From Streptomyces sp. NBC_00878 (GTDB taxonomy: Bacteria > Actinomycetota > Actinomycetes > Streptomycetales > Streptomycetaceae), in the NCBI RefSeq assembly GCF_026341515.1, contig NZ_JAPEOK010000001.1, positions 1 to 64,000 on the forward strand: a stretch of DNA of 64,000 nt, given 5' to 3'. This document shows, piece by piece, positions 55,234 through 64,000 of this stretch. The first letter of the stretch is position 1; every line of letters starts with the position of its first letter. Both the position numbers and the translations under genes were made by a program. The notes under the pieces are model-generated. The model was not told the DNA's origin, did no database searches, and saw only the letters and a list, made by a program, of their open reading frames with translations.

Positions 55234-56712
55234 TCAGGCCGGCTGATGAGGCAGCCATTTCATCCCGTCGGGCGAGGTCACGAGGCCGCCGGGGAACAGC
55301 GGCAGCTCGGGCTCGGCGTCCTCGCCGAGCAGCGCCTTCATCTGGACCTGGCCTGCCTCCTGCATCGCCTGCCTGACCACCTGTGACTTGAACATCGGCA
55401 CCATGTTTTCCTGGTCGCCGCCTGCCATCTGGTCCACGGCCGCGGCGAACTCGGCGCTGCGCTCGACTATCCTGTCCGCCGTCGTGAGCGCCGTCTCACC
55501 GGACGACACCCCACCGATCAGTTCCACGAACGACTCGATGTCGGTGTTGTTCTGACTGTTCGTGACCTTCTTGGCCTGCCAGAAGTACGAGTCCTCGTTC
55601 ACGTTCATTTGGTAGAACGACATGAGGAACTCGTAGAACACCTGGTACTCGCGGCGGTACCGGGCCTCGAACTCGGTCAGTACCGTCTTCTCATCCAGCT
55701 CGCCCGCGAGGACGCTGTTGATCGACCGGGCCGCGAGCAGCCCGCTGTAGGTCGCCAGATGCACCCCGGAGGAGAACACCGGGTCCACGAAGCACGCGGC
55801 GTCGCCGACCAGGACCATCCCCGGCCGCCAGAAGTGCGTCTGCTGGTACGAGTAGTCCTTGCGGATCCGCAGTTCCCCGTACGTGCCGGTCGTCACCCGG
55901 GTCGCGTCCGACAGGTATTCCGAGATCATCGGGCACTCGGCGATCAAGGAGTTGAGCGCCTTCTCCCGGTCTCCCTGGACCTTCTCGGCGTCCTCCCTGC
56001 GCACGACCGCGCCGACGCTGGTCAGCGTGTCGCTCAGCGGGATGTACCAGAACCAGCCGCTTTCGAAGGCCACGCTCAGGATGTTGCCCGAGACCGGCTC
56101 GGGCAGCCGCTTACCGCCTTCGAAGTAGCCGAACAGCGCCAGGCTGCGGAAGAACTCCGAATAGTTCCGCGCGCCGCCGACGTTCCCGTACAGCCGGCTC
56201 TTGTTGCCCGACGCGTCTACCACGAAGCGCGCCGACACCGCACGCTCACTGCCGTCGGGATCGGTGTAACGCAGACCGGTGACACGATCGCCGTCTTCCA
56301 TGACGTCGGTGACCGCGCACCCCTCCCGCACGACCACGCCCTTGCGTCTGGCGTTGTTCAGCAGAATCTCGTCGAATCGCGCCCGCTCGACCTGATAGGC
56401 GTACGACGTCGAGCCGGCCATCCGGGCGGAGAGGCCGAAGTGGAACGTCCACGGCTCTGGGCGAGCGCCCCAGCGGAACGTGCCGCCCCGCTTCACCGGG
56501 AACCCGGCACCGGCCAGTTCGTCCGCGACGCCGAGCATCCGGCACACGCCGTGCACCGTGGCGGGCAGCAACGACTCACCGATCTGGTACCGGGGGAAGT
56601 TCTCCTTCTCCAGCAGCAGCACCCGATGGCCCTGCATGGCCACAAATGTGGCCACGGTCGAACCACCCGGCCCGCCGCCGGCCACCACTACATCGAATTC
56701 TTCGACCGACAT
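55234..56712 (-). CDS. Flavin-dependent halogenase (BhaA/VhaA type)
   Basis: A 492-aa halogenase that chlorinates tyrosine or beta-hydroxytyrosine residues on the NRPS-bound peptide. FAD motif DVVVAGGGPGGSTVATFVAM. The halogenase WxWxIP motif is GWFWYIPLSDTLTSVGAVV. FAD-associated VLVGDAACFVDPVFSSGVHL is also present. Length and C-terminus (SPDGMKWLPHQPA) match glycopeptide halogenases. ATG 56712 gives MSVEEFDVVVAGGG. A partner flavin reductase is not in the window. Confidence 0.94.
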   Translation of the reverse strand: MSVEEFDVVVAGGGPGGSTVATFVAMQGHRVLLLEKENFPRYQIGESLLPATVHGVCRMLGVADELAGAGFPVKRGGTFRWGARPEPWTFHFGLSARMAGSTSYAYQVERARFDEILLNNARRKGVVVREGCAVTDVMEDGDRVTGLRYTDPDGSERAVSARFVVDASGNKSRLYGNVGGARNYSEFFRSLALFGYFEGGKRLPEPVSGNILSVAFESGWFWYIPLSDTLTSVGAVVRREDAEKVQGDREKALNSLIAECPMISEYLSDATRVTTGTYGELRIRKDYSYQQTHFWRPGMVLVGDAACFVDPVFSSGVHLATYSGLLAARSINSVLAGELDEKTVLTEFEARYRREYQVFYEFLMSFYQMNVNEDSYFWQAKKVTNSQNNTDIESFVELIGGVSSGETALTTADRIVERSAEFAAAVDQMAGGDQENMVPMFKSQVVRQAMQEAGQVQMKALLGEDAEPELPLFPGGLVTSPDGMKWLPHQPA

Positions 56713-56782
56713 CTCGCCACCGTTTCCTCTGTTGCGGGTCAATTTGTTGCGACTGATTCTCAAAGCGTGCGCCGCTCGATCG

Positions 56783-58003
56783 CTACCAAGTGACTGGCAC
56801 CTGGTCCGGACAGTCGACGAACGCGTTCCGGTACTTCACTTCGCCGATGGGCACTGCCAGCCGCAGCCCGGGGAACCGGCGCCAGAGGGCCTGATAGGAA
56901 ATGCGCAGTATCGCCCTGGCCAGCGCCGCGCCCAGGCAGTAGTGGATGCCGTGCCCGAATCCGACGTCCGAGACCGGTTCGCGGTTCGCGTCGAGGATGT
57001 GGGGATTCGGCGTCAGCGCATCGTCCCGGTTGGCCATGAGAACCGAGCACAGCACATAATCCCCCGCCTTGATCAACTGTCCGTCGATGACCACGTCCTT
57101 GATGGCCAGACGGGGATTCGGCCCCTGCACGGGCGACAGATAACGCACCAGTTCGGCGACTACGCGGTCGGCCTTCTCGCGGCCCGCGAAAAGCAACGGT
57201 ATCTGGTCGGGATTGTCCAGCAGCGCGACAACCCCGAAGCCGATCATCCCCGCGACGGTCTCGACACCACCGAGGATCAGCGCCATGCACAGGCCCTTCA
57301 ACTCCTCGTCCGTGATGTTGTCCCCGTGCCCTTGCACGACCATGCCGAGGAGCCCCTCGCCGGGGTCCTTGCGCTGCCGGGTGATCAGGTTGTCCAGGTA
57401 CCGGTTGAACGCAGCGCTGTCGGCGGCCCTCGCCTTGAGCCCGCGGCTCAGATCGACGTTCCGCCGGAGCCGCCGGACGAACTCGCGTCGGTCGTCCCGG
57501 GGGATGCCGAGCAGCTCACACAGGACACCCGCGCCGATCGGATCGGCGAAATCCCGCTGGACGTCCGCGGGTGGTCCCGCGGCCTCCATCATCTCGAGCC
57601 GGTCGTCGATGAGGCCTTGGATGTTGGGCTCCATCTTGCGTATACGCCGGACCGTGAACTCCGGTGTCAGCATCTTCCGCAGGCGTGTGTGCTCGGGCGG
57701 GTCGTACGTCGATATCTGCCCGACGAACTGGGGCTCAATGCGTTCCGCTGAATTCCCCTGGGTGAACCGGGGCCGGGTCGTGAAATTCTCGTGGTCGCCC
57801 AGTATCCGGCGCACGACGTCGTACCCGAAGGCCTGCCACACATAGTCCCTGCCCAGCTGCTCGGACGCCTCCCCGGCAATCCGGAACAGCGGGCCATGCG
57901 CTCTGAGATCGAAGTTGTCCGTATGCGGATCGCAGTTCGTTCTCATCTTGAAGTTCGGCGGCTCGCTCAGGAGTGGCGCGACCTGATCCGTACCCTGTCC
58001 CAT
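56783..58003 (-). CDS. oxyC: OxyC, P450 forming the last biaryl (AB) cross-link
   Basis: A 406-aa P450. In vancomycin-type synthesis OxyC couples residues 5 and 7 by a C-C bond. It has GQISTYDPPEHTRLRKMLTP, I-helix LILGGVETVAGMIGFGVVA, ExxR in VVAELVRYLSPVQGPNP, heme loop VGFGHGIHYCLGAALARAIL and the typical end NAFVDCPDQVPVTW. The start MGQGTDQVAPLLSEPPNF matches known OxyC and has AAGGAGAT upstream. It sits after the sulfotransferase, which interrupts the usual OxyA-B-C order. Confidence 0.93.
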   Translation of the reverse strand: MGQGTDQVAPLLSEPPNFKMRTNCDPHTDNFDLRAHGPLFRIAGEASEQLGRDYVWQAFGYDVVRRILGDHENFTTRPRFTQGNSAERIEPQFVGQISTYDPPEHTRLRKMLTPEFTVRRIRKMEPNIQGLIDDRLEMMEAAGPPADVQRDFADPIGAGVLCELLGIPRDDRREFVRRLRRNVDLSRGLKARAADSAAFNRYLDNLITRQRKDPGEGLLGMVVQGHGDNITDEELKGLCMALILGGVETVAGMIGFGVVALLDNPDQIPLLFAGREKADRVVAELVRYLSPVQGPNPRLAIKDVVIDGQLIKAGDYVLCSVLMANRDDALTPNPHILDANREPVSDVGFGHGIHYCLGAALARAILRISYQALWRRFPGLRLAVPIGEVKYRNAFVDCPDQVPVTW

Positions 58004-58030
58004 ACGAGTGGTATCTCCTTCGCTGGCCGA

Positions 58031-58864
58031 CTAGTCGGCGTACCCGTACTGCTTGGCGTAATGGGCGTATGCAGAGTCGCCATGCAGCAGATCCTGATAG
58101 GCGGACTCGATCTCCTCGCCCAAGAAGGACAGTGAACGGTCGCCGTACCGGCCCTCGCCCACGAATTTCGGCCCGTCACCGCCGGCCTCTTGGCCGGTGG
58201 GTGACGTCCCGCCCCCCACCCGCGCGCTCTCCTGCTCCAGTTCACGCATCCGTTCCAGAGTGCTGGCCTCCACCGCGCGGAGAATGTTGTCGATCTCGAC
58301 GGGCTCCCCGAGGGCGAGGAATTCCATGATCTCGGCGAACCGTGCCACCGGATCGGCCCGCAGATCCTCGTAACGCACCGTCAGCAGATCCGCGTCGGGG
58401 AAGCGGTCACTCGACGACTCGGTCCAGCTCCGCACGTTCTCCGGCCACGACCCGATACCGACCCCCGGCGAGAGTGCCGCCATCTGATGGCCTTCCGTGG
58501 CGATGAACTCGCGGACGAAGGCGCGGCTTCTCTCCAGCTCGTCGTGCGGTATCGCGGCCATGCGCAGCGAGCTGAGCAGGATGTCCCTCGGGTTGCGCAC
58601 GAGATAGAGAACCTTGCCGGTCGACCTCCGCAGCACGTCCAGCACCGGTACATCGGCCCTGAGGTGCGTCTTCAGCAGCACCGGTTCCGTCGGCTCCATC
58701 GGCGGCAGATCGCCGTAACGCAGCATTCCCTCCAGCACGGGGGTCGTGGCGTACACGTCGTTCCAGACCTTCGGTGCCTCTCCCGTGATGTAGGCGGCCA
58801 GCATGCACCTGAGCCAGGTGTTTCCGGCCTTGGGATACGACGCGATCCATCGGATTCCGTTCAT
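58031..58864 (-). CDS. PAPS-dependent sulfotransferase of glycopeptides (StaL/Teg type)
   Basis: A 277-aa sulfotransferase. It has the 5'-phosphosulfate loop [20 protein letters not shown] and the 3'-phosphate motif [17 protein letters not shown], with [20 protein letters not shown]. It closely resembles StaL of A47934 and the Teg enzymes, which sulfate phenols of glycopeptide aglycones. ATG 58864 has AGAGGAG upstream; the 15-codon longer start is less likely. It lies between OxyB and OxyC in the same direction, so sulfation is part of the native pathway. Confidence 0.92.
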   Translation of the reverse strand: MNGIRWIASYPKAGNTWLRCMLAAYITGEAPKVWNDVYATTPVLEGMLRYGDLPPMEPTEPVLLKTHLRADVPVLDVLRRSTGKVLYLVRNPRDILLSSLRMAAIPHDELERSRAFVREFIATEGHQMAALSPGVGIGSWPENVRSWTESSSDRFPDADLLTVRYEDLRADPVARFAEIMEFLALGEPVEIDNILRAVEASTLERMRELEQESARVGGGTSPTGQEAGGDGPKFVGEGRYGDRSLSFLGEEIESAYQDLLHGDSAYAHYAKQYGYAD

Positions 58865-58918
58865 ACCTACTCCTCTGTGGTCGTTTGCGTCACCGGTCAC
58901 AGCAGTCATCCCAGACGA

Positions 58919-60145
58919 TCACCAAGCGACCATCAGCTCCGTCAGTCCGTACGCGGGGGTGGTCAGGCGGAACATGTCCTCATGGGCGGGGTCCGCGAGC
59001 CTCAGCCCGGGAAAGCGCCGCCACAGGGCGGTGTAGACCGTCCGCAGTTCGAGGCGGGCCAGAGCGGCTCCCAGGCAGTGATGGACGCCGTGCCCGAACG
59101 CGACATGCGGGACGGGCTCACGCATGACGTCAAGACGTTCCGGATCCGGCGTCAGGGCGGGGTCACGGTTGGCCGCCGGAAGCGCGCAGATGACGCTCTC
59201 CCCCCTCTTGACCACCTGGTCCCCGATGGTGACGTCCTCCATGGCGATGCGGGGTGTCGGGGAATAGGTGACCGTCAGGTAGCGGATCAGCTCGTCGACC
59301 GCCCGTTGCGCCGACCGCTCGTCGCCCCGGAACGCGGCGATCTGCTCGGGGTGCCGCAGCAGCGCCAGCACACCCAGCCCGATCATTCCGGAGATGTTGT
59401 CGTCGCCGGCCAGCATCACCTGGACGCAGAAGCCCCTCAGTTCCTCGTCCGTCGCCGCGTCGCCGTGTTCGGCGACGACGGCTCCGATCAGCCCCTCGCC
59501 CGGATCCTTCCGTTCCCTGGCGATCATCGCCAACAGGTAGCGGGAGAACGCCTCGCCGGCCGCCGCCCGCCTCTTCCGGCTCCGTGAGGCGTCAAGATGC
59601 CCGTGACACAGCTGCATGAACATGACCCGGTCGTCCCGGGGCACGCCGATCAACTCGCACAGCACGGCCCCGGGCACCTCGTCGGCGACGAACCCGATCA
59701 GATCCGCGGGGGATCCCGCCTGCTCCATGGCGTCGAGACGCTCGGTCACGATCTGTTCGATGGAGGGCTGCAGACGCCGCATCTTGCGCAGCGTGAAGCC
59801 CGGAGTCAGCTTCTGCCGCATCCGGGTGTGCTCCGGCGGGTCGTAGTCCATCAGGTTGCCCACCAGCTCACGCGGCCGGAAGATGCCCTCCCCGCCGATC
59901 TCGTCCCGCCGGTCCCAGCGCCGCCGTGTGCTGAACTTCTTGTGATCGCCCATCACCTGCCGGACGACGGCGTGCGTGGTCGCCATCCAGCGGGTCTCGG
60001 CGTCCGCTCCGGATCCGACGGTGACTCTCGTCAGCGGTCCCGCCGCGAGCAGTTCGTCCGCCGGATCGAGGCCCTGCCTGCGCACGTGGAGGGGGCGCGG
60101 GTCGTGACCACTCGACGCATCAGCGGGAAGCTCCTCCCCTGCCAT
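58919..60145 (-). CDS. oxyB: OxyB, P450 forming the first diphenyl-ether (C-O-D) cross-link
   Basis: A 408-aa P450 that first couples residues 4 and 6 while the peptide is bound to the last NRPS and its X domain. It has RPLHVRRQGLDPADELLAAG, VGNLMDYDPPEHTRMRQKLT, I-helix VMLAGDDNISGMIGLGVLA, ExxR in VDELIRYLTVTYSPTP, and heme loop VAFGHGVHHCLGAALARLEL, ending LTTPAYGLTELMVAW. I use ATG 60145 (MAGEELPADASSGHD) with AGGAGGAG upstream; the longer ORF overlaps OxyA and is not homologous. Confidence 0.95.
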   Translation of the reverse strand: MAGEELPADASSGHDPRPLHVRRQGLDPADELLAAGPLTRVTVGSGADAETRWMATTHAVVRQVMGDHKKFSTRRRWDRRDEIGGEGIFRPRELVGNLMDYDPPEHTRMRQKLTPGFTLRKMRRLQPSIEQIVTERLDAMEQAGSPADLIGFVADEVPGAVLCELIGVPRDDRVMFMQLCHGHLDASRSRKRRAAAGEAFSRYLLAMIARERKDPGEGLIGAVVAEHGDAATDEELRGFCVQVMLAGDDNISGMIGLGVLALLRHPEQIAAFRGDERSAQRAVDELIRYLTVTYSPTPRIAMEDVTIGDQVVKRGESVICALPAANRDPALTPDPERLDVMREPVPHVAFGHGVHHCLGAALARLELRTVYTALWRRFPGLRLADPAHEDMFRLTTPAYGLTELMVAW

Positions 60146-60168
60146 CGGTTCTCCTCCTAGCCTCGGCG

Positions 60169-61374
60169 CTACCAGTTGAGCCGCAGGGCTTCCACGTTGA
60201 GCGGCGGCCGCCCCAACTTGATCTCGCGATCCGGTTCGGCCAGCCGCAGGGTCGGAAAGCGGTGGGCCAGAGCCGGAATCGCCACCCGGAACACCATCTC
60301 GGCCAGCGACCGGCCGAGGCAGTGGTGGATGCCGTGCCCGAACGCGACGTGCGCGGGCTTTTCCCTGGTGATGTCGAACCGGTCGTCCGGGCCGGGGAAG
60401 TTCCAGCGGTTCGCGGCCAGGAACGAGGGGGTGACGGTGTCGCCCGCCTTGATGGGGCACCCACTGATGTGCACGTCCTCCAGCGCGACGCGCGGAGTGG
60501 TCTTCTCGTCGCTGGTGATGTACCGGACCACCTCGTCCAGCCAATCCGGCGCGGTGTCCGGCCTGTCCCGCAGAACGGCGAACTGCTCGGGCTCCTCGAC
60601 CATCAGCCATGCCGCCGCCGCGAGGAAGCGGGCCACCTGGTCCCCGCCCGCACCCATGACGAACGCGGCCACTCCGATCAGCTCCGCGTCGGTGATCTCG
60701 TCGCCGTGCTCGCGCACCACGACGCCGAACAGGTCGTCACCGGGATCGCGGCGGGTACGCGTCACGACCTGGTTCATGTACGCCCAGAACTTGTTTCCCG
60801 CCGCCAGGCGCCGCTTGCCCGACCGTTCGGCCCGGCTGGCGTGCAGGGCACGGGACAGCTCGGCCTGATCATCGCGTGGGATGCCGACGAAGTCACAGGT
60901 CACCGTCGTCGCGATGGGCCAGGCGAAATGCGGGACGAAGTCCACCGGGCCACCGGTGGACTCGATGTCGTCAAGGGTGGCCTCGACGGTCTTCTCCACC
61001 TGCGGCCGGAATCCCTGTATCCGCCGGATGGCGAACGGGCCCGTCACCATCCGGCGCAGACGCGTGTGCTCCGGTGGATCGTACTGAGTGAGGAAGCCGG
61101 GGAATATGAAACCGGCCGCGGTGCCACGGTAGAGCAGCTTGGAGCTGAATTTGTCCGAGCCGAGAACGTGCCGGATCTCGTCGTACCCGGCGGCGAGCCA
61201 CGCGGTCCGCCCTTCGGGGGCGTCCTCGACGCCCAGCACGGTCATGGGGCCCTCGGCCATCAGGGCACGTAGCTCCGGCACCGGATCGAACCGGTCCCGT
61301 CGGTGTATGTCCAAGCCCAGGTCAACGTTGATCTCCTCGAACGAGCCCCGGACAACGTTGTTCTCCTCGAGCAC
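60169..61374 (-). CDS. oxyA: OxyA, P450 forming the second diphenyl-ether (D-O-E) cross-link
   Basis: A 401-aa P450 that couples residues 2 and 4 after OxyB. It has FLTQYDPPEHTRLRRMVTGP, I-helix VAAFVMGAGGDQVARFLAAA (lacking the usual threonine, as in other OxyA), ExxR in LDEVVRYITSDEKTTP, and heme loop VAFGHGIHHCLGRSLAEMVF. The C-terminus is REIKLGRPPLNVEALRLNW. It is the first P450 after MbtH, as in the vancomycin and balhimycin clusters. No OxyE is present, which argues against a teicoplanin-type tetracycle. Confidence 0.95.
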   Translation of the reverse strand: MLEENNVVRGSFEEINVDLGLDIHRRDRFDPVPELRALMAEGPMTVLGVEDAPEGRTAWLAAGYDEIRHVLGSDKFSSKLLYRGTAAGFIFPGFLTQYDPPEHTRLRRMVTGPFAIRRIQGFRPQVEKTVEATLDDIESTGGPVDFVPHFAWPIATTVTCDFVGIPRDDQAELSRALHASRAERSGKRRLAAGNKFWAYMNQVVTRTRRDPGDDLFGVVVREHGDEITDAELIGVAAFVMGAGGDQVARFLAAAAWLMVEEPEQFAVLRDRPDTAPDWLDEVVRYITSDEKTTPRVALEDVHISGCPIKAGDTVTPSFLAANRWNFPGPDDRFDITREKPAHVAFGHGIHHCLGRSLAEMVFRVAIPALAHRFPTLRLAEPDREIKLGRPPLNVEALRLNW

Positions 61375-61442
61375 TGCGCAGGTCCTTTCGCCACGTCCAG
61401 CCCTCGGATACCGAATGACCGAATGGTTGTCGCGAGCCGGCC

Positions 61443-61463
61443 GGACGGGCGTCGGGCCCGTCC
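61443..61463 (-). promoter_or_regulatory. Hairpin between mbtH and oxyA
   Basis: GGACGGGC, five-base loop, GCCCGTCC in the 123-bp spacer. It could be an attenuator or a processing site separating NRPS-MbtH expression from the Oxy genes. No U-rich tail follows. Confidence 0.35.
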
Positions 61464-61497
61464 AACCGTCCGCATTGAGCGGCTGGACACCTTGGTC

Positions 61498-61707
61498 TCA
61501 GGCGCCGGCTTCCTGGATGAGGCTCTTCGGCCGGAGGTCCTGCCAGTTCTCCTCGACGTAGTCGAGGCACTCCTGACGGGTGGCCTCACCGTGCACACGG
61601 GACCATCCGGCAGGCACTTCCGCGAAGGTCGGCCAGAGGGAGTGCTGGCCCTCATCGTTGACCAGCACGAAAAAGGAACCGTTGTCGTCGTCGAACGGGT
61701 TGGTCAT
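61498..61707 (-). CDS. MbtH-like protein
   Basis: A 69-aa adenylation-domain helper. It has the family signature: [38 protein letters not shown] with the conserved tryptophans, and [17 protein letters not shown]. It binds NRPS A domains and is needed for activity of many tyrosine-type A domains. The ATG overlaps the NRPS stop (ATGA), so the two are translationally coupled. Confidence 0.96.
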   Translation of the reverse strand: MTNPFDDDNGSFFVLVNDEGQHSLWPTFAEVPAGWSRVHGEATRQECLDYVEENWQDLRPKSLIQEAGA

Positions 61708-64000
61708 AGTTGCGTCCTTTCGCTCTTCGGCCGGGAATGGAGCTTCTCGGCGACGATGGCTCCAATCTGGGCCAGCGCCGCGGGTTGCACCAAGTCGTAG
61801 TGGTTGGACGGGATTTCGTGGGGCTCGACGGTTCCGCTGGTGAAGTCCTTCCAGCTGGCTATCGCCTCCGGCACGGGCAGATGTGCCGGCCGGTCCAGCG
61901 AGGCGATGAAGAGCAGGATGTCGCCGGCGAAGGGCGAGGCGGTGTGCCGCGGCCCGACCTCCCAGAGGTTGCGCATCACCGCCTGGATGCGCTTCCTGGT
62001 GCCGGGCCCCTGCACCAGTCCACCGGCGAGCTCCAAGTCCTGCTGCTTGCGCTTTTGCACGGCCTCCTCGTCGCGCACGGCTTCTTCACTCACCGTGCCG
62101 GTGGCGTTCCGTCCCATGTAGACGGGATAGGCGTCGAGCAGGGCGAGCAGGCCGACCTCCTCCCCTTCCGCCTCGAGCGACGCGGCAATCGCCTGCGCGA
62201 TCCGCCCGCCGAGGGACCAGCCGAGAAGGTGGTACGGCCCTGTCGGCTGCACGGCCCGGATGTGCGCGAGGTAATCGGCCGCCATCTCCTCGACGCTGCC
62301 CGGCAAGGGTTCGGTGCGGGCCAAGCCGCGCGCCTGCACTCCGTAGACCGGCTGGTTCGCCGGAAGATGCCGCAGCAGCGGCTGGTAGTTCCAGCTCAGG
62401 CCGCCGCTCGCGTGGAAGCAGAACAGTGGCGGGCGATCACCGCCGGCTCGCAGCGGCAGCAGGATCTCGTAGTCGCCCGTCTTCAACGACGGGGCCGAGC
62501 GCCGCCGCTCGCCCACGACGACCAGGGTTTTGGCGGAGGTCTTCCGGGCGAGCAGGCCCGTGCGCAGCATCTGATGTCCCGGAGTTCCGAACGGGCAGCG
62601 CACGGTCGGCCGACCGGCCTTGCCCTCGTCCACTGCCGCCCCGGTGACGTAGAGATCGCCCACGGCCCCCGGTGTGACCGGGCGCAGCCGGTCGTCGAGG
62701 AGGAGTGCGCCGAGCGGACCGTCCTCGGCCAGGCCGGCGAGCGCCGGGGGCACCGCCCCGTGCCACCGCGCCGGTGCGATGACCGGACGGCTGCGTTCGA
62801 CGTCGTCCAGGAAGATGTCCAGGTCGCTGATCCGCCGCCGCGGATCCTCCGCCACCTGTTCCAGGACGCGGACCAGCCGCCGGGCCACCGACTCGGCCGT
62901 GTCCTGGTCGAACAGGTCGGTGGCGTAGCGGAGGGTGCCTTCGAGGCCGTCCTCGTCGTCGAGGTTGTCGGTGAGCCTGAACGCGAGGTCCAGCTCCATG
63001 GCTTCGGCCCCGCCGGGTTCGACTTCGGTGCGCAGGCCCGGCAGTTCCCTCGCGTCCCAGGTGCCGAGCCCCTCCTCCAGCACCTCGAGTCCGACCTGGA
63101 ACACGGGGTGGCGGGAGAGGGAGGCGGGCAGGTCGAGCAGCTCGGCGAGCCGCTCGAAAGGTACGTCCATGTGCTCCTGCGCGACCTGGACCGCTTCCTG
63201 CACGCGGGTGACCACGTCCAGGAAGTCCGGGTCGCCCGAGACTTCCGTGCGCAGGGCGACCGGCCGGGCGAACGGTCCGATCATCGGCTCGAGGTCGATG
63301 AGGTCCTCGTCCCGGGGCAGCGCCGTGCCGATCACCAGGTCGTGGCCCGCCCCCAGTTTCGTCAGCAGCATGGCGAGCGCGGCGTGCACCACCTGGAACG
63401 CGTCCGCGCCGGCCGGCTCCGCCGCCTCCATCAACCGGGCGTACGGGCCCGCGTCCAGCCGCAGCTCGACCGTGCCTGCCCGACGCGAAGGGACGGCCGG
63501 CCGCAGGCGGTCGAACGGCAGCACCGTCTCCCCGTCGATGCCGGCCAGGTTGTCCCGCCAGAAGGCGATCTGCTCGTGGGGCAGGCTGCCCGGCTCGTTC
63601 TCGTCCGCGAGCAGCCGCTGCTCCCAGATCGCGTAGTCGGCGAACTGCACAGCCAGGGGCGCGCGCTCCGGGACTCGGCCCTCGCGCCGCGCGCCGTACG
63701 CGGCCGCCAGGTCGCGGAAGAACACGTCCAGCGAGTCGTCGTCGGCGAGGATCCGGTGCACCTGCAGGAGCAGTACGTGCTCCTTCTCCGCGAGTCCGAA
63801 GAGCTCACATCGCCACGGCACGTCCTTGGTGAGATCGAACACCGACTCGCGCCGCTCGGCGAGCAGCCCGGGCAGGTCCTCCTCGGTGGCCGGGACGGGG
63901 GTCAGCTCGACCGCGAGGGCGTCTTGGATGTGCTGGTGGACGCTGTGTGCGTCGCCGGGGAAGGTCGTGCGCAGAATGTCGTGCCGGGCTGCGACGTCGC
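61704..64000 (-). CDS. Last NRPS of the glycopeptide: X domain and thioesterase (5' end cut by window)
   Basis: The frame is open to the window edge (64,000), so the N-terminus is missing. The first part is a condensation-fold X domain: [12 protein letters not shown], then [20 protein letters not shown]. The usual HHxxxDG is HRxxxDD, the hallmark of the catalytically dead X domain that recruits Oxy P450s. A linker at about 62,500-62,705 resembles the end of an adenylation domain ([37 protein letters not shown]) and looks vestigial. The C-terminus is a type I thioesterase with [17 protein letters not shown] (serine), [12 protein letters not shown] and a late SNHYDLVQP histidine, releasing the heptapeptide. 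MbtH follows with overlap. Confidence 0.95.
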   Translation of the reverse strand, partial: DVAARHDILRTTFPGDAHSVHQHIQDALAVELTPVPATEEDLPGLLAERRESVFDLTKDVPWRCELFGLAEKEHVLLLQVHRILADDDSLDVFFRDLAAAYGARREGRVPERAPLAVQFADYAIWEQRLLADENEPGSLPHEQIAFWRDNLAGIDGETVLPFDRLRPAVPSRRAGTVELRLDAGPYARLMEAAEPAGADAFQVVHAALAMLLTKLGAGHDLVIGTALPRDEDLIDLEPMIGPFARPVALRTEVSGDPDFLDVVTRVQEAVQVAQEHMDVPFERLAELLDLPASLSRHPVFQVGLEVLEEGLGTWDARELPGLRTEVEPGGAEAMELDLAFRLTDNLDDEDGLEGTLRYATDLFDQDTAESVARRLVRVLEQVAEDPRRRISDLDIFLDDVERSRPVIAPARWHGAVPPALAGLAEDGPLGALLLDDRLRPVTPGAVGDLYVTGAAVDEGKAGRPTVRCPFGTPGHQMLRTGLLARKTSAKTLVVVGERRRSAPSLKTGDYEILLPLRAGGDRPPLFCFHASGGLSWNYQPLLRHLPANQPVYGVQARGLARTEPLPGSVEEMAADYLAHIRAVQPTGPYHLLGWSLGGRIAQAIAASLEAEGEEVGLLALLDAYPVYMGRNATGTVSEEAVRDEEAVQKRKQQDLELAGGLVQGPGTRKRIQAVMRNLWEVGPRHTASPFAGDILLFIASLDRPAHLPVPEAIASWKDFTSGTVEPHEIPSNHYDLVQPAALAQIGAIVAEKLHSRPKSERTQL

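Noticed and set aside
60262..61272. 336-aa plus-strand ORF opposite oxyA
   Set aside because: It is a shadow of a clear P450 gene, with no domain or ribosome site.

Overview
The window is high-GC actinomycete DNA, most likely from Streptomyces or a close relative. Reasons: strong GC bias at third codon positions, many GTG starts, Streptomyces-type secreted proteins, and a complete set of glycopeptide-antibiotic genes. There are no tRNA, rRNA or CRISPR features.

Left flank (about 1-22,200) is a worn accessory region. It holds an IS630-type, an IS982-type and an IS5-type element, a large DDE transposase, and many broken genes: DNA ligase C-terminus, P450 with an internal deletion, ACP, lectin-like repeats, HNH nuclease pieces, aminoglycoside-phosphotransferase-like, HAD, TPR protein and a second IS5-type remnant. 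Apparently intact genes are scattered among them: cold-shock protein, nicotinamidase, zinc-ribbon protein, secreted I36-like protein, lipoprotein, S8 protease with a P-domain, a PIN/antitoxin pair with a palindromic operator, and a pentapeptide-repeat protein. This looks like the outer edge of an acquired island.

The left part of the biosynthetic island (22,247-23,965) has a type II thioesterase, a P450-type ferredoxin and a GNAT. From 38,140 down to 24,030 (minus strand) runs a tight run of 14 genes, most with overlapping stops and starts. It encodes a phosphonate pathway: PEP mutase, phosphonopyruvate decarboxylase, a phosphonoacetaldehyde-reductase-like alcohol dehydrogenase, an AEP-transaminase-like enzyme, a second aminotransferase, a sugar-nucleotidyltransferase-fold cytidylyltransferase, a CDP-alcohol phosphotransferase, an MFS exporter, a LytM/M23 protein without a visible signal peptide, an arginyltransferase-like GNAT and a MurF-like ligase with an altered substrate motif. 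Upstream in the same run are glycerate kinase, an LDH2-type dehydrogenase and a TauD-type dioxygenase.

Right part (38,739-64,000) is a vancomycin-family glycopeptide cluster. It has a FemX/VanK-type transferase and a cation/proton antiporter, DpgC-DpgB-DpgA (3,5-dihydroxyphenylglycine), HmO-HmaS and HpgT (4-hydroxyphenylglycine), and OxyD, an A-PCP protein and Bhp (beta-hydroxytyrosine). Tailoring genes are an MtfA-like N-methyltransferase, a PIG-L deacetylase, one glycosyltransferase, one flavin halogenase, OxyC, a sulfotransferase, OxyB and OxyA. MbtH and the end of the last NRPS (X domain and thioesterase) run off the right edge. Three cross-linking P450s and no OxyE point to a vancomycin-like tricyclic peptide, probably chlorinated, N-methylated, sulfated and carrying one deacetylated amino sugar. 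The remaining NRPS genes, and probably regulator, transporter and vanHAX genes, would lie to the right or elsewhere.

The most notable feature is a complete phosphonate operon sitting inside or directly against a glycopeptide cluster. It includes lipid- or wall-type activation and transfer genes and is bracketed by cell-wall-type ligase and transferase genes.
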